In this document: positions 12,763-22,252 of the stretch, in pieces
Layout of the letters: each line of letters begins with the position of its first letter
Numbering within the stretch: the first letter of the stretch is position 1
Source of the DNA: Girardinichthys multiradiatus
Lineage: Eukaryota > Chordata > Actinopteri > Cyprinodontiformes > Goodeidae
DNA: 64,000 bases
Assembly (NCBI RefSeq): GCF_021462225.1
Contig: NC_061804.1
Span: 15,972,005 to 16,036,004 of the forward strand
Direction: 5' to 3'
The notes under the pieces: model-generated
What the model saw: the letters and a program-made list of their open reading frames with translations, nothing else
Told to the model about the DNA's origin: nothing
The model's database searches: none
Program-made: the position numbers and the translations under genes

Positions 12763-13862
12763 ATGTTACTGAAAAACAGAAAGTCAAATGTAGAGTCATT
12801 GCACACAGAGTGATATATTTCAAGCTTTTATTTCTGTTAAATTCGATGATTTTGGCTTACCGTTAATGAAAGCCTAAAATTGCTGAACTCTCTCCTAAAA
12901 TTCTAATAATAAAATCGATTAATACATAAAACTTTCATGTGCATCTGCTGTACACTGTGCTTGTTCATGGGCTCCTTTTGCATGAATTTCTCCAACAATC
13001 ATGGGATCATGGGTGTGATCAACCTTTAAGACTGCTGAGTTGTTGAGGAAGCCAAGGTTGTTTTTTTTGGTGGCCTTCAGCTCATTTGCATTTTTGGGTC
13101 TGGTGACGCCTATCTTCCTCTTTACTAAAGACAAGATTCTCTATGGAGATTAGGTCAGGCAAGTTAAGCACAGTGATTCCATGATCATTAATCCAGGTTT
13201 TAATACTTTTGGCAGGGTAGGTAACGTCTAATTAGCATCTCCTTTAAGCTTGTTCAGCGGGGGAAAGCATGAATTTCCTGGTAGACAGCTGTGCTGACTC
13301 ACAACTTGACAAAACACAATGGGCCAACGCCAGAAGATAACATGGCTCCCCAATCATTACTGACTGTAGAAACTTCACACTTGACTTCAAGCAACTTGGA
13401 TTCTGTCCCTCTACACCTTCCTCCACTCAGGTCTGTATCCATCAATGTTTCTTGTGTACTTTTTCTGACACACTTTGTTTTCCACCCACCTTTTCAATAA
13501 TATGATTACATATTAATGATTTAAGCCAGCTACCTGAGCAATGCCATTTCGTGACATATGCTTCTTGTGGAGAATGTCAGCAGCTGTCTATTGAGCAATT
13601 GTCAAGTCAACATTTTTCCCCATTATTATAGGCCACTACAAAATATTTCTGTATAAAAAGTTATTTTTATTGGTAGTCCAATTTTCTGAGAAGCACAACT
13701 TTTATTCACTGTAAGCCATAATTATTAAAATGAACAGAAATAAAATCAGTATATGTGTAATAAAACTTTGACATATGGGTTTCACTTTTTGAATTTACAG
13801 TAATTATTTAAATAACTTTATGATTATTTGATATTTTAATAGTTAATGTACCTGATATACCT

Positions 13863-14203
13863 GCATATTTTTACTACACCCCATTTTTAAATCAGTTCTC
13901 AGATTTCTTATATGACTTAATGTTAAATACTTATACGGTGTGGAGGATTTTAACATTCATGCTGACCTTGAAAGTGATATCTTATAAGAACTATCTTAGT
14001 TTCAATTGGCAAATACACTGTGTATGAATGCTGATGAGTAACGGAGATATTTCTCTGTGAAAATCAGATTACAGACGTTGATAAGTACTAAAGCACATAA
14101 AACATTATAAACGGTGAAAAATAAAGGAATAGGAAGTCCTGTGAGTTCGAGACGTTTTTCTTAAGAGCCGTGAACAGAAGTTATTACAACTGTAAGACCG
14201 GCC
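13863..14203. other. Non-genic stretch before the retroviral leader
   Basis: AT-rich with nothing recognised. The missing 5' LTR of the endogenous retrovirus would be expected around here, but I find no match to the start or end of its 3' LTR. Confidence 0.35.
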
Positions 14204-14395
14204 ATGAGCTGTGAGTTGGACACAACCAACAAGACCAGACAGAAATAAAAGTTAATTGAATGAGCTGTGAGTTGGACACATAACCAACGAGATCAGATGT
14301 TGTTAGGGTCAAAAAGTAAATGATCTGTGAGCTGGACACACACCCCGGCAAGAACAGACTAATTAGGAAAACACGAGTGAATGAAAGCTGTTGTG
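14204..14395 (+). repeat. Tandem ~60-bp repeat in retroviral leader
   Basis: Three units begin at 14204, 14260 and 14320, each with ATGAKCTGTGAGYTGGACAC followed by an ACCAAC or CCGGC segment, an AGA..CAGA segment and an A-rich end. A weaker fourth start is at 14381. Units differ by several substitutions, so the array is old. It lies about 0.3-0.5 kb before gag, where the untranslated leader of a provirus is expected. Confidence 0.7.
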
Positions 14396-14707
14396 TGGGG
14401 AAGAACACCAAAGCAGCGAGCGATTCCCATTGCGGGTTAAAAAAAACGGTGTGAAAAGGCCCGGGGGACTGGAAAAGTGTTCGGTCTGGTAACCTGACGG
14501 TGATAACAAGGACCGGCCACTGAAAACAGGCTCCTGGGGGGTGGATGTGTTCTGGTGTCTTGAGGGTCGATTAGAGAACCGGGCGAGACCGGGAACTCGG
14601 GACATAGCGTGCCATACGTCCCGGTCGGCCAGAACTGAATGAGTGAGTGACTGAGATAACGCATTAAAAATATATCTTTTAGAAAAAAGGATAGTAGTTG
14701 TCATAAA

Positions 14708-16842
14708 ATGGAAGGTGAATTTTATAGAGAAATAGATAATAGTGGAGAGGAACAGAATGGTCCATGGAAGAGCATAGAGAACCAGCTGCTAATAATGAAA
14801 GCTGCTATTAAAAAATCACATGAACATAAAGAGGAGCAGAAGTTGGTTAAACAGATGGATTCTAAAATAAATGAAGAATTGTCAAAATATGGAAAAAGCA
14901 AGACAGATAGAGAGAATGTTGGCAAGTGGTTCTGGTTGAAGATGAAAAGGTCAAAACAGGAGAAAGAGTTGGCTGACAAACATTGTAGAGACAGCAGGTG
15001 GTTGGGAAGAGGAAAGTGGAAGGAACATACAGACAAAGCAGAAAAGGATGAAAAATTTTGGTCACAGATGGGTTTGCTGTGGCAAAGTAGTGACCATGCT
15101 ATGACTGAGAAAAGAGACAAGAAAAGCAGACAGATTAAGGATAGCAGTACAGGTGAAATGCTGCCATCATTAGCACTTCTTGCACATCAGCCCACTCTAT
15201 CACACACCACGCCCCCCACTCCTCCCCCCGCAGGCATATACCCCACGTTGCAAGTTACTGGGGGACTCGTGAGAGTGTGTGATCTGCCGCCAGTAAATGG
15301 ACAGTCTCCTCCTGGCCCATCACCGCCTGCTCCCTCCCCCTCAGCCCCTGCCTCTCTCTGCTCACATTCCACTGCTGGGTCTGCACTGTCCTTTGGAGGT
15401 TCATTCATTTCACAGGCTCCACTAACTGACCCATTTGCTGACCGGGTATTACGGGACAAATTGCAGCCAGCTTCTGGCCCAATAAAGTGTTCCACCCCAT
15501 ATATTTCCCATTCACCTAGCGATATGGAATTGGTCACACCTCTGAAACCAGATGTTACTGAGGGCTCAGTTAATATGTCAGTGTCAGGGAAATGGATAAA
15601 ACAAGAACCACTGACTATTATGACACTGCTATGCAGGCACCACCTATTACAGTACAGAATCAGTTACCAATTGAAAATGAGGAAGTTATGTCATCTCCCT
15701 CAACCCCAATGCCACCAGTACCTGAGGCTACTCCTCCCCCTGCTGGACATGGCTATAACATGAGACCCCAAACCCAGCCCAAACCTTCTTATATGGGTTC
15801 ACTGTTCCAACAACAATTTGGAGGAAACAGATGCAAGCCATTCACACTGGGAGATCTCACCACTTTGTGTGAGAAACTTCCCCCTATCACAGAAGGTGCC
15901 TCTATATGGTTACAGACACTGGACTCCCTGACAGCAGGCACCACTTTAGCTCTAGGTGATTACAGGGCCATTGCTGGACGATGCATGAAGCCACACAGCT
16001 GTAGGGACATAGAGCTTGTTGCGGGTATAACAAGAGCACCAGATGGGGACCCATTTACCTTCTATTCCACTCTCATAGGCATAGCTCTTAGACAAATGTA
16101 TCCAGTAACCAGAGGACGTACCATTCCAAAATTTGAGTGGAACGCAAACACAAATCCTAGGGAATATTTAGATCAGTGCAAATCCATGTGGCTAACACAG
16201 ACAGGAACTAATCCAGATAGAGTTGGTCCCCAAAGGGACTGGTTCCGGGATGCTGTCTTAAGAGGGTTACCATCGCAGGTTAAAACTAATATGGAAGATA
16301 ATCCCGACCTACCTGGGGCAGAGATTGGAGTATGGGAGCGCCATCTGATGCGTCATTTATCTAAACTCAAAGAGGCAAAACAAAATGAGGAGAGTGAATT
16401 AAAAACGTTACAAACTCATCTCCTGAAAATGCAATTAGCAGAAGCTAAACAGAAGGTGGGGGAAAAGAAAAAGGAGGCAAAAACACCTAAAATTATGTAT
16501 GAAGGTGCAGTGTCTCAGCCCCCTCAGGCTCCTCCATTTCCTGGAAATCGAGAAACAGCAGGACAGTGGCATCAGGCCCCGGTCCCATATCAGGACATGC
16601 TGGTCGTTTTGGGGGATGGGGAGGGCCGAGAGCAAGGGGATTCCAGAGACCGCAGAGGAGACTGGGTAGTTCTGATGTGTGTTTCTACTGCAATGAGCCT
16701 GGACATTGGGCCCGAGATTGCCCCCATAAGAATGGTCCACCCGGAGGCTATGGGTGTTATGGTCCCGCCATGGCTCCTCCGGCCCATTCATACAGAGGCA
16801 GAGGTGGCCCCGCACGCGGCGCACACGGACCACAACTCTAAT
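14708..16842 (+). pseudogene. gag: Retroviral gag, broken
   Basis: The first open part (14708-15763) gives a very charged Lys/Glu-rich N-terminal region with likely coiled coil, then a Pro/Ser/Thr-rich stretch at about residues 165-225. The first residues are MEGEF, so the N-terminal Gly used for myristoylation in many retroviral Gags is absent at this ATG. The reading then moves to the frame of 15592-16941, which carries the capsid-like segment (roughly 15770-16400) and a Lys/Glu-rich helix. A second shift near 16560 leads into a frame (16566-16842) with a Gly/Arg-rich nucleocapsid containing one intact zinc knuckle, CFYCNEPGHWARDC. The TAA at 16840-16842 ends gag. The order matches gammaretrovirus-like Gag; the N-terminal domain I do not recognise. 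Confidence 0.8.
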
Positions 16843-17657
16843 TACCAGCCTGGGACGAGCCTAGTCTCTGGCCTGAGCACCACTGAAGGTCCCCATCGAC
16901 CCCAGAAGACAGCAGGACTGCGGACCCCCTGCAGTCTGTGACTGTGTCCAGAAATAGCCTTCCTTTTCTGGTGGACACTGGGGCCACATGTTCAACCATC
17001 AAACAGGCTCCTCCAAACACACTCTCCACCAGGACTACGACTGTCATGGGGTTCTCGGGGGTCCTGCCATATACCAAGCCCTTAAAGACTGAAACTGGTG
17101 GACAGACACTGAATCACAGTTATCTAGTTTCCACTGACACACCAGTAAATTTACTGGGTAGAGACATGTTGATAAAACTGGGAGCAACCATTTTATGCGG
17201 GAGTGATGGACTGCAGGTTCACCTGCCCAATGGTACCCAGTTATTTTGTGGCAATAACACTTCTTTTTCAGCGCAGAGAGCAGACGTTTTGGCAGTAATA
17301 GCTGCTCTGGAACTAGGAGCAGGACAGAAGGTTAACATCTACACAGATTCTGCATACGCTACAGGAGTGGTACATGTAGAATATAAACAGTGGCTGAGGA
17401 CAGGATTCAGAACTGCAGGACAGAAATCCATTAAACATGAACAGGAAATGAGAAAGTTGGCTGAAGCTTTGTTGCTCCCTCAAGAAGTAGCCGTCATTAA
17501 ATGCAGAGGACATGACAGCAGTAACACCAGAGTAGCAGAAAGGAACCAGGTAGCTGACCAGGCAGCTAAACAGTGTGCAGGATATCAGCCCAGGCACATA
17601 ATGCTGTGTTCAGAAGCAGGGTGGACACCAGAACCCACCCTGGAAGAAGTAATGTAA
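16843..17657 (+). pseudogene. pro-pol: Retroviral protease joined to an RNase H remnant
   Basis: The frame is the same as the nucleocapsid frame, separated from it by TAA (16840) and a TGA near 16891. From about 16938 an aspartic protease is seen, with the active site FLVDTGATCS and a later LLGRDML motif typical of retroviral proteases. At about 17265 the sequence passes without a frame break into the middle of RNase H: IYTDSAYA supplies a catalytic Asp, and a KCRGHD run gives the conserved His region. RT and the first RNase H motif are absent. The stop at 17655-17657 is in the pol frame. This is a deletion derivative without polymerase activity. Confidence 0.8.
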
Positions 17658-18790
17658 TTACAAAAGGGGGCCTCTTCCGAGGAAAAATCAGTTTGGAAGG
17701 CCCGAGGGGGCTCAGAGGATCAGAGTGGTCTCTGGAGAAGCCCAGACGGACGTCCCATCTTGCCACCAGGTCTTACCAAAGTAGCCCTAGAAGAAGCACA
17801 CGGAGTAGGACATGTGGGAACAACGCAAATGTTGAAAAATCTCTAACACTGGTGGCACCCTTTTTTGAAACCAATGGCAGTGCATTGGATTAATTCATGT
17901 GAGATGTGCAGGCAGTTCAATGTTAGACCAACCTTGAAGCCAGCACCTGGAAAGTTCCCAGTAGACCCAATAGCAGGAAAAGAGGTTATCATTGATTATA
18001 CAGACATAACTGAGAGAGTAAATGGGTTCAGATATCTGTTGGTGTGTGTGGATGCATTTACTGGATGGCTGGAGGCATGGCCTACAAAAAAGGAAGACAG
18101 CAAATCTGTGGTGAAGTGTTTGATAAATCATTATATCCCTAGACACGGTTTTCCAGCTAAAATAAGGTCTGACAACAGAACACATTTCAAAAATGAGGAA
18201 CTCAAGGAAGTGGAAAGATTCCTGGGACTTAAACACTCATTTGGCACTGTGTACCATCCACAGTCACAGGGGAAGGTTGAAAGAATGAATCAAACCCTTA
18301 AAACCAAATTGGCTAAAATCTGTGCACAGACCAAAATGAATTGGGTTACTGCCTTACCATTAGCTCTGATGTCTGTACGGAGCTCTATAAATCAGAAACA
18401 TGGTTTGACCCCACATGAGCTGCAAACAGGGAGGCCATTTCCAGCCCCCCAAACAAGGTTACCGTTTCTCACTGAGTGTGAACAATCTATGTCTCATCGT
18501 GATTATTACAGATCTCTCCACAGTCTTGTTACAGCTTTCTCCAAACAGATCCCAGCAGAACCAGAGACCAGGGTCGGAACCACCACCTCGGAAGCCGAGT
18601 AGGTCCTCCTGAAAGTCATCAAAAGAAAGTGGTCAGAGCCAAGGTGGACCGGTCCATTTCAGGTCACAGAGAGGACAACCCATGCAGTCAGGCTGAAGGG
18701 CAAAGGTGCTACTTGGTATCACTGGAGCCAGTGTGCAGGAGCAGAACCACCTCAACGATCCCTTTCTCAGGTCCAGGAACATCTGAGCGA
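17658..18790 (+). pseudogene. int: Retroviral integrase, nearly complete but stopped
   Basis: The pol frame continues after the stop. A His/His then Cys/Cys zinc-binding region lies at about 17790-17925 (HGVGHVGT, then CEMCRQF), interrupted by a TAA near 17844. From 17865 to 18602 the catalytic core is open: IIDYTDIT, IRSDNRTH and QGKVERMN supply the Asp, Asp and Glu, with 35 residues between the last two. A TAG at 18600-18602 ends this frame, but the same frame goes on with a basic integrase C-terminal segment that includes RWTGPFQV. The core itself keeps its catalytic residues, which is unusual for so damaged a provirus. Confidence 0.85.
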
Positions 18791-19190
18791 AAACACAGGA
18801 AAAGACAATCTCACTTCTCTCACCCAAGAAGGGGCAGAATAATCCCCGGGTGAGAGAAATTAGCCCAGGGTTAGTCTGCCCTGACAGCTGACGACAGAAG
18901 AAGAATAGCAGAAGAAGAGGCGGAAGTGATTGAGTTTTCCTCTCACTAGGAGTGGTAGAGTTTCCGTCCCACTTACACATATGGATATCAGGATACAGCC
19001 AAACAAATTAGTCTGGTAAGAAATGCGTTGACCCATAACACACCCGGGGGGGGTGAATCCTTTACTTTTGTTCATGAAGTCATTGTCGCGCGGCTTACAT
19101 GCACAATCGCATTCTGGGGGTATGGTAATTTATTTCATTTTGTGAGTAGAGGTATCAGGAACAGACCCTAAGGCAATAATAAAAGTTAAT
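18791..19190 (+). other. Pol-env junction region of the retrovirus
   Basis: No long open frame is present. This is where the end of pol, the env start and an env signal peptide would be expected, but the frame is too broken to place them. A run of seven G residues occurs near 19047. Confidence 0.4.
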
Positions 19191-19531
19191 TTGAATAAAG
19201 AAACTTATCAGGTGCAGGCCACTAGGGCTCCCGCTGTCCCTGAACCACTGGTCCCACAAGGAGGGGTAATACAAGTAGACTACTCCACCTTGCAACCTTT
19301 AGACATAATACAGATGGCCACAGGTTATGCAGAGGATAATCTTTGGTTGCAGTGGATGGCCCAAACTGCGAAGGAACAAAGTAGGTCTGACTGCATTGCA
19401 TGTGCATGTGCATCTGCAAGACCACACTTAACCACTGATCCAGCCCCTTTATATCCGGAAGATGCATGGGGGTACAGTTGCATGTTACAACTAACTAAAG
19501 AAGCCACCCCAGCCAACTGTACCACGCTAGC
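19191..19531 (+). pseudogene. env: Retroviral env SU, N-terminal fragment
   Basis: An open frame from 19191 carries a Trp-containing helix-like segment (WLQWMAQTAKEQ), a Cys-rich CIACACASARP and a C-containing stretch ending NCTTLA, which fit the SU of gamma-type fish endogenous retroviruses. It is cut at 19531, where Tc1-like sequence begins (AATTAGCAGGGTAAG). The frame happens to stay open 13 codons into the transposon, ending at 19571. The rest of SU resumes after the transposon at 20669. Confidence 0.7.
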
Positions 19532-20668
19532 AATTAGCAGGGTAAGAGCACAGTTTTGCTCAAAATATTGAAATGCACACATTATGGGTGACATACCAGA
19601 GTTCAAAAGAGGACAAATTGTTGGTGCACGTCTTGCTGGCGCATCTGTGACCAAGACAGCAAGTCTTTGTGATGTATCAAGAGCCACGGTATCCAGGGTA
19701 ATGTCAGCATACCACCAAGAAGGACGAACCACATCCAACAGGATTAACTGTGGACGGAAGAGGAAGCTGTCTGAAAGGGATGTTCGGGTGCTAACGCGGA
19801 TTGTATCCAAAAAACATAAAACCACGGCTACCCAAATCACGGCAGAATTAAATGTGCACCTCAACTCTCCTGTTTCCACCAGAACTGTCAGTCGGGAGCT
19901 CCATATGGTCAATATACACGGCCGGGCTGCTATAGCCAAACCTTTGGTCACTCATGCCAATGCCAAACGTCGGTTTCAATGGTGCAAGGAGCGCAAATCT
20001 TGGGCTGTGGACAATGTGAAACATGTATTGTTCTCTGATGAGTCCACCATTACTGTTTTCCCCACATCCGGGAGAGTTACGGTGTGGAGAAGCCCCAAAG
20101 AAGTGTACCACCCAGACTGTTGCATGCCCAGAGTGAAGCATAGGGGTGGATTAGTGATGGTTTGGGCTGCCATATCATGGCATTCCCTTGGCCCAATACT
20201 TGTGCTAGATAGGCCCGTCACTGCCAAGGGCTACCGAACCATTCTTGAGCACCATGTGCATCCAATGGTTCAAACATTGTATCCTGAAGGCGGTGCCGTG
20301 TATCAGGATGAAAATGCACCAATACACACCGCAAGACTGGTGAATGATTGGTTTGATGAACATGAAAGTGAAGTTGAACATCTCCCATGGCCTGCACAGT
20401 CACCATATCTAAATATTATTGAGCCACTTTGGGGTGTTTTGGAGGAACGAGTCAGGAAACGCTTTCCTCCACCAGTATCACGTAGTGACCTGGCCACTAT
20501 CCTGCAAGAAGAATGGCTTAAAATCCCTCTGACCATTGTGCAGGACTGTATATGTCATTCCCAAGACGAATTGACGCTGTATTGGCTGCAAAAAGAGGCC
20601 CTACACCATACTAATAAATTATTGTGGTCTAAAACCAGGTGTTTCAGTTTCATTGTCCAACCCCTGTA
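19532..20668 (+). mobile_element. Tc1-like transposon inserted in env
   Basis: The right end is intact: GTTTCAGTTTCATTGTCCAA then CCCCTGTA at 20641-20668 is the terminal repeat of a common teleost Tc1-like family. The left end lacks the matching terminal repeat (expected to begin TACAGGGGTTGGACAATG); env sequence joins directly to the 5' untranslated part of the transposon. The left end was therefore lost in or after the insertion. The element sits between two env fragments in the same orientation. The terminal-repeat assignment draws on recalled consensus. Confidence 0.8.
19584..20614 (+). pseudogene. Tc1-like transposase with a late frameshift
   Basis: The protein opens MGDIPEFKRGQIVGARLAG and has an N-terminal paired-like helix-turn-helix DNA-binding region (about residues 1-120). 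It then has a DDE catalytic domain: LFSDESTIT with the first Asp, VYQDENAPIHTA with the second, and NIIEPLWG with the Glu, spaced as in Tc1 (DD34E-like). It is complete up to about residue 320. Near 20556 one base is missing compared with the frame that would follow; the alternative frame gives LYMSFPRRIDAVLAAKRG and a stop at 20612-20614, the expected Tc1 C-terminus. Instead, the open frame runs through the terminal repeat and into env to 20837. The catalytic residues are all present, so this is a recent copy by local standards. Confidence 0.85.
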
Positions 20669-20836
20669 TTCTTGTTTCAATTTCACCTCAAACACCCCAA
20701 AGGTGAATGTAGGACAAATTCCCTCGGACTGGTGTAATACCACCACATCTGGGAAAGTGATAGGACTTTGGGCACGATCAGGATTATATTACTACTGTGG
20801 AGGATATAGACTTCTAATATACCAAATAACACCATA
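20669..20836 (+). pseudogene. env: Retroviral env SU, C-terminal fragment
   Basis: Env coding resumes right after the transposon end with NFTSN and WCNTTTSG potential N-glycosylation sites, then LWARSGLYYYCGGY, a Trp/Tyr/Cys-rich segment typical of this SU type. It is read here as the C-terminal extension of the transposase frame, which is a chance in-frame fusion. The frame stops at 20835-20837. Env continues in another frame from about 20831, so a one-base shift lies at this point. Confidence 0.7.
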
Positions 20837-21693
20837 GAAGTATGTGCAGTGGTCAGGTTGCAGGCCCCGTTGATTTTAATTGGCCTTAATATTACCTCTG
20901 TGACATATCAACAAAATAAGGCACTGGCACTCACTCGTAGGAGGAGAAGACATATTATGAAAAGAAGCACTCCAACCACTTTTGAACTGAGTCAGGGTTC
21001 CCCCACCGATATAGATGCAATTGGAGTTCCGCGAGGAGTCCCAGATGAGTATAAACGTGCGGACCAAATATCAGCTGGATTTGAAAACATCCCTATTATA
21101 GCTGCCTTGTTCCCAGTAACGCCCAACAAAAACGTAGACCACATTAATTATATTCATTATAATGTTTTGCATCTGGCCAATCTAACTCGAGATGCTGTAG
21201 AAGGTTTATCTGAACAATTGGCCCCAACTTCCCTCATGGGAAGTTGGGGCCAATTGATGGCATTGGATATGGCATTGGATATGTTGTTAGCTGAAAAAGG
21301 GGGTGTGTGTGCCATGTTTGGAGATATGTGTTGTACCTTTATTCCCAATAACACTGCACACCGGATGGTTCAGTGTCAAAGGCTTTAGAGGGACTTAAGA
21401 CCCTCTCCGCCACCATGCATGAACATTCTGGAATTGATAATCCCCTGGAGGAGTGGATGACAGGCATTTTTGGACACTGGAAGGGTTTGATAATGTCTTT
21501 GATGATTTCTATTGCAGTATTTGTAGCGATAATGGTGACTTGTGGATGTTGTTGTGTACCATGCATTCGTTCTCTGATGGTGTGCCTCATTACTTCCACA
21601 ATTGAGCGGAGGGATCCAAAGATAACGATGCCACTGTTGCAAATTGACCATAACCAGGATGAGGACTCAGAGTGTGAATTCATGGACGCATAA
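20831..21693 (+). pseudogene. env: Retroviral env TM subunit, frameshifted
   Basis: The first part (about 20831-21388) ends SU with a polybasic RRRRR furin-type cleavage site, followed by the TM ectodomain: a hydrophobic fusion-peptide-like IPIIAALFPV, a heptad-like helix and the immunosuppressive-domain region, then AEKGGVCAMFGDMCC, a CX6CC motif typical of gamma-type TM. A short insertion near 21358-21361 shifts the frame; the second part (21373-21693) has the rest of the ectodomain, a membrane span (LMISIAVFVAIMV) followed by a Cys-rich run, and a short cytoplasmic tail. Between the two, at 21215-21280, lie a 42-bp perfect palindrome and a 12-bp duplication. The gene is not functional. Confidence 0.8.
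21215..21256. repeat. 42-bp perfect palindrome in env TM
   Basis: The 19-base arm at 21215-21233 is followed by a 4-base loop (TCAT, 21234-21237) and the exact reverse complement of the arm at 21238-21256. In RNA it would form a 19-bp perfect hairpin. It lies inside coding sequence and is followed at once by two copies of ATGGCATTGGAT (21253-21276). Confidence 0.95.
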
Positions 21694-21826
21694 TAAGATG
21701 GATGCATGTTTTCTTAATGATTTTCTCGTTTTACAGGTGGTACAGTAATATTTTTACTTATTTCTACTTATTTTTAGAAGTACTTGGTTAAAGGACATTT
21801 TAGGGTGTGAACTCTTATTGAGAGTT

Positions 21827-21836
21827 CAAAAGGGGG
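21827..21836 (+). promoter_or_regulatory. Polypurine tract
   Basis: CAAAAGGGGG precedes the first TG of the 3' LTR with no gap, the position and composition of a retroviral plus-strand primer site. Confidence 0.75.
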
Positions 21837-22252
21837 TGTTGTAGAATATAAACTATCTATGTGTGTAACTGGAATGTGCAGATAGAGGTCATAAATTGGT
21901 GAAGGACAGGGGGGTGCAGCGGACAGGGAGTGCCGGAGACAAGATAAGATGAGTCTGCTGGAAGTAATAACAAGAAGCACTCCTTATTTGGACATAAAGA
22001 ACTGTTATGCTATACAACTGAGTGATATGATATATGTAAAAAAGGAAATGTTGAACACACCCTGGAGACTTAATAAAATGAGCTGGAAGCAGAGAAAGAG
22101 CAGAGTTGTTGCTCGCAGGTGTTGGCTGGGGCATCTCTCTCTCCCTCTGCGCATAGGCGAACTTAAGCTGATTGTACTTGTGTTTATTTCGCTCTTTTGA
22201 AACCTGTGCCCAAATCAACGGACCCGGGGAAGCAGAGACGGCTTTGACAACA
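21837..22252 (+). repeat. 3' LTR of the endogenous retrovirus
   Basis: The LTR begins TGTTGTAGAAT and ends GACAACA, so its tips TGTTGT and ACAACA are inverted copies of each other, as expected. It is 416 bp. Inside, AATAAAATGAG near 22072 is a possible polyadenylation signal. No matching 5' LTR is visible upstream of gag, so the TSD cannot be read. Confidence 0.75.

Larger units (their letters stand above)
9295..13862 (-). mobile_element. Tc1-like fossil split by a gypsy insertion
   Basis: The outer parts (9295-9358 and 12768-13862) are the two sides of one Tc1-like element, coding on minus. Inverted similarity is visible directly. At 12820-12856 the run TTTTATTTCTGTTAAATTCG then GATGATTTTGGCTTAC is the reverse complement, with few mismatches, of 13703-13737 (TAAGCCATAATTATTAAAAT then GAACAGAAATAAAA). 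A transposase C-terminal fragment on minus near 13130-13065 reads LVKRKIGVTRPKNANELKAT, which fits the segment after the catalytic Glu of a Tc1 family. The 9364-12762 gypsy element lies inside the left terminal repeat. The transposase is otherwise destroyed. Confidence 0.65.
14204..22252 (+). mobile_element. Class I endogenous retrovirus, degraded
   Basis: The provirus-like block contains, in order, a leader, gag, protease, an RNase H remnant, integrase, env (SU and TM), a polypurine tract and a 3' LTR. The Env type (a polybasic cleavage site and a CX6CC motif in TM) and a gag stop followed in the same frame by protease fit the gamma-like (class I) retroviruses of fish. RT is deleted, a 5' LTR is not visible, several frameshifts and stops break every gene, and a Tc1-like element interrupts SU. 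It cannot encode a virus. The 5' limit given is only the start of the leader repeats and may not be the true edge. Confidence 0.8.

Noticed and set aside
15187..15537. Minus-strand open frame rich in Gly and Glu
   Set aside because: It is the shadow of the Pro/Ser-rich part of gag on the plus strand.
19584..20837. Transposase-env fusion as a domesticated host gene
   Set aside because: The fusion comes from a one-base loss, the left transposon end is missing, and the env part is cut from a dead provirus. Nothing in the sequence shows selection, so it is reported only as a chimeric frame.
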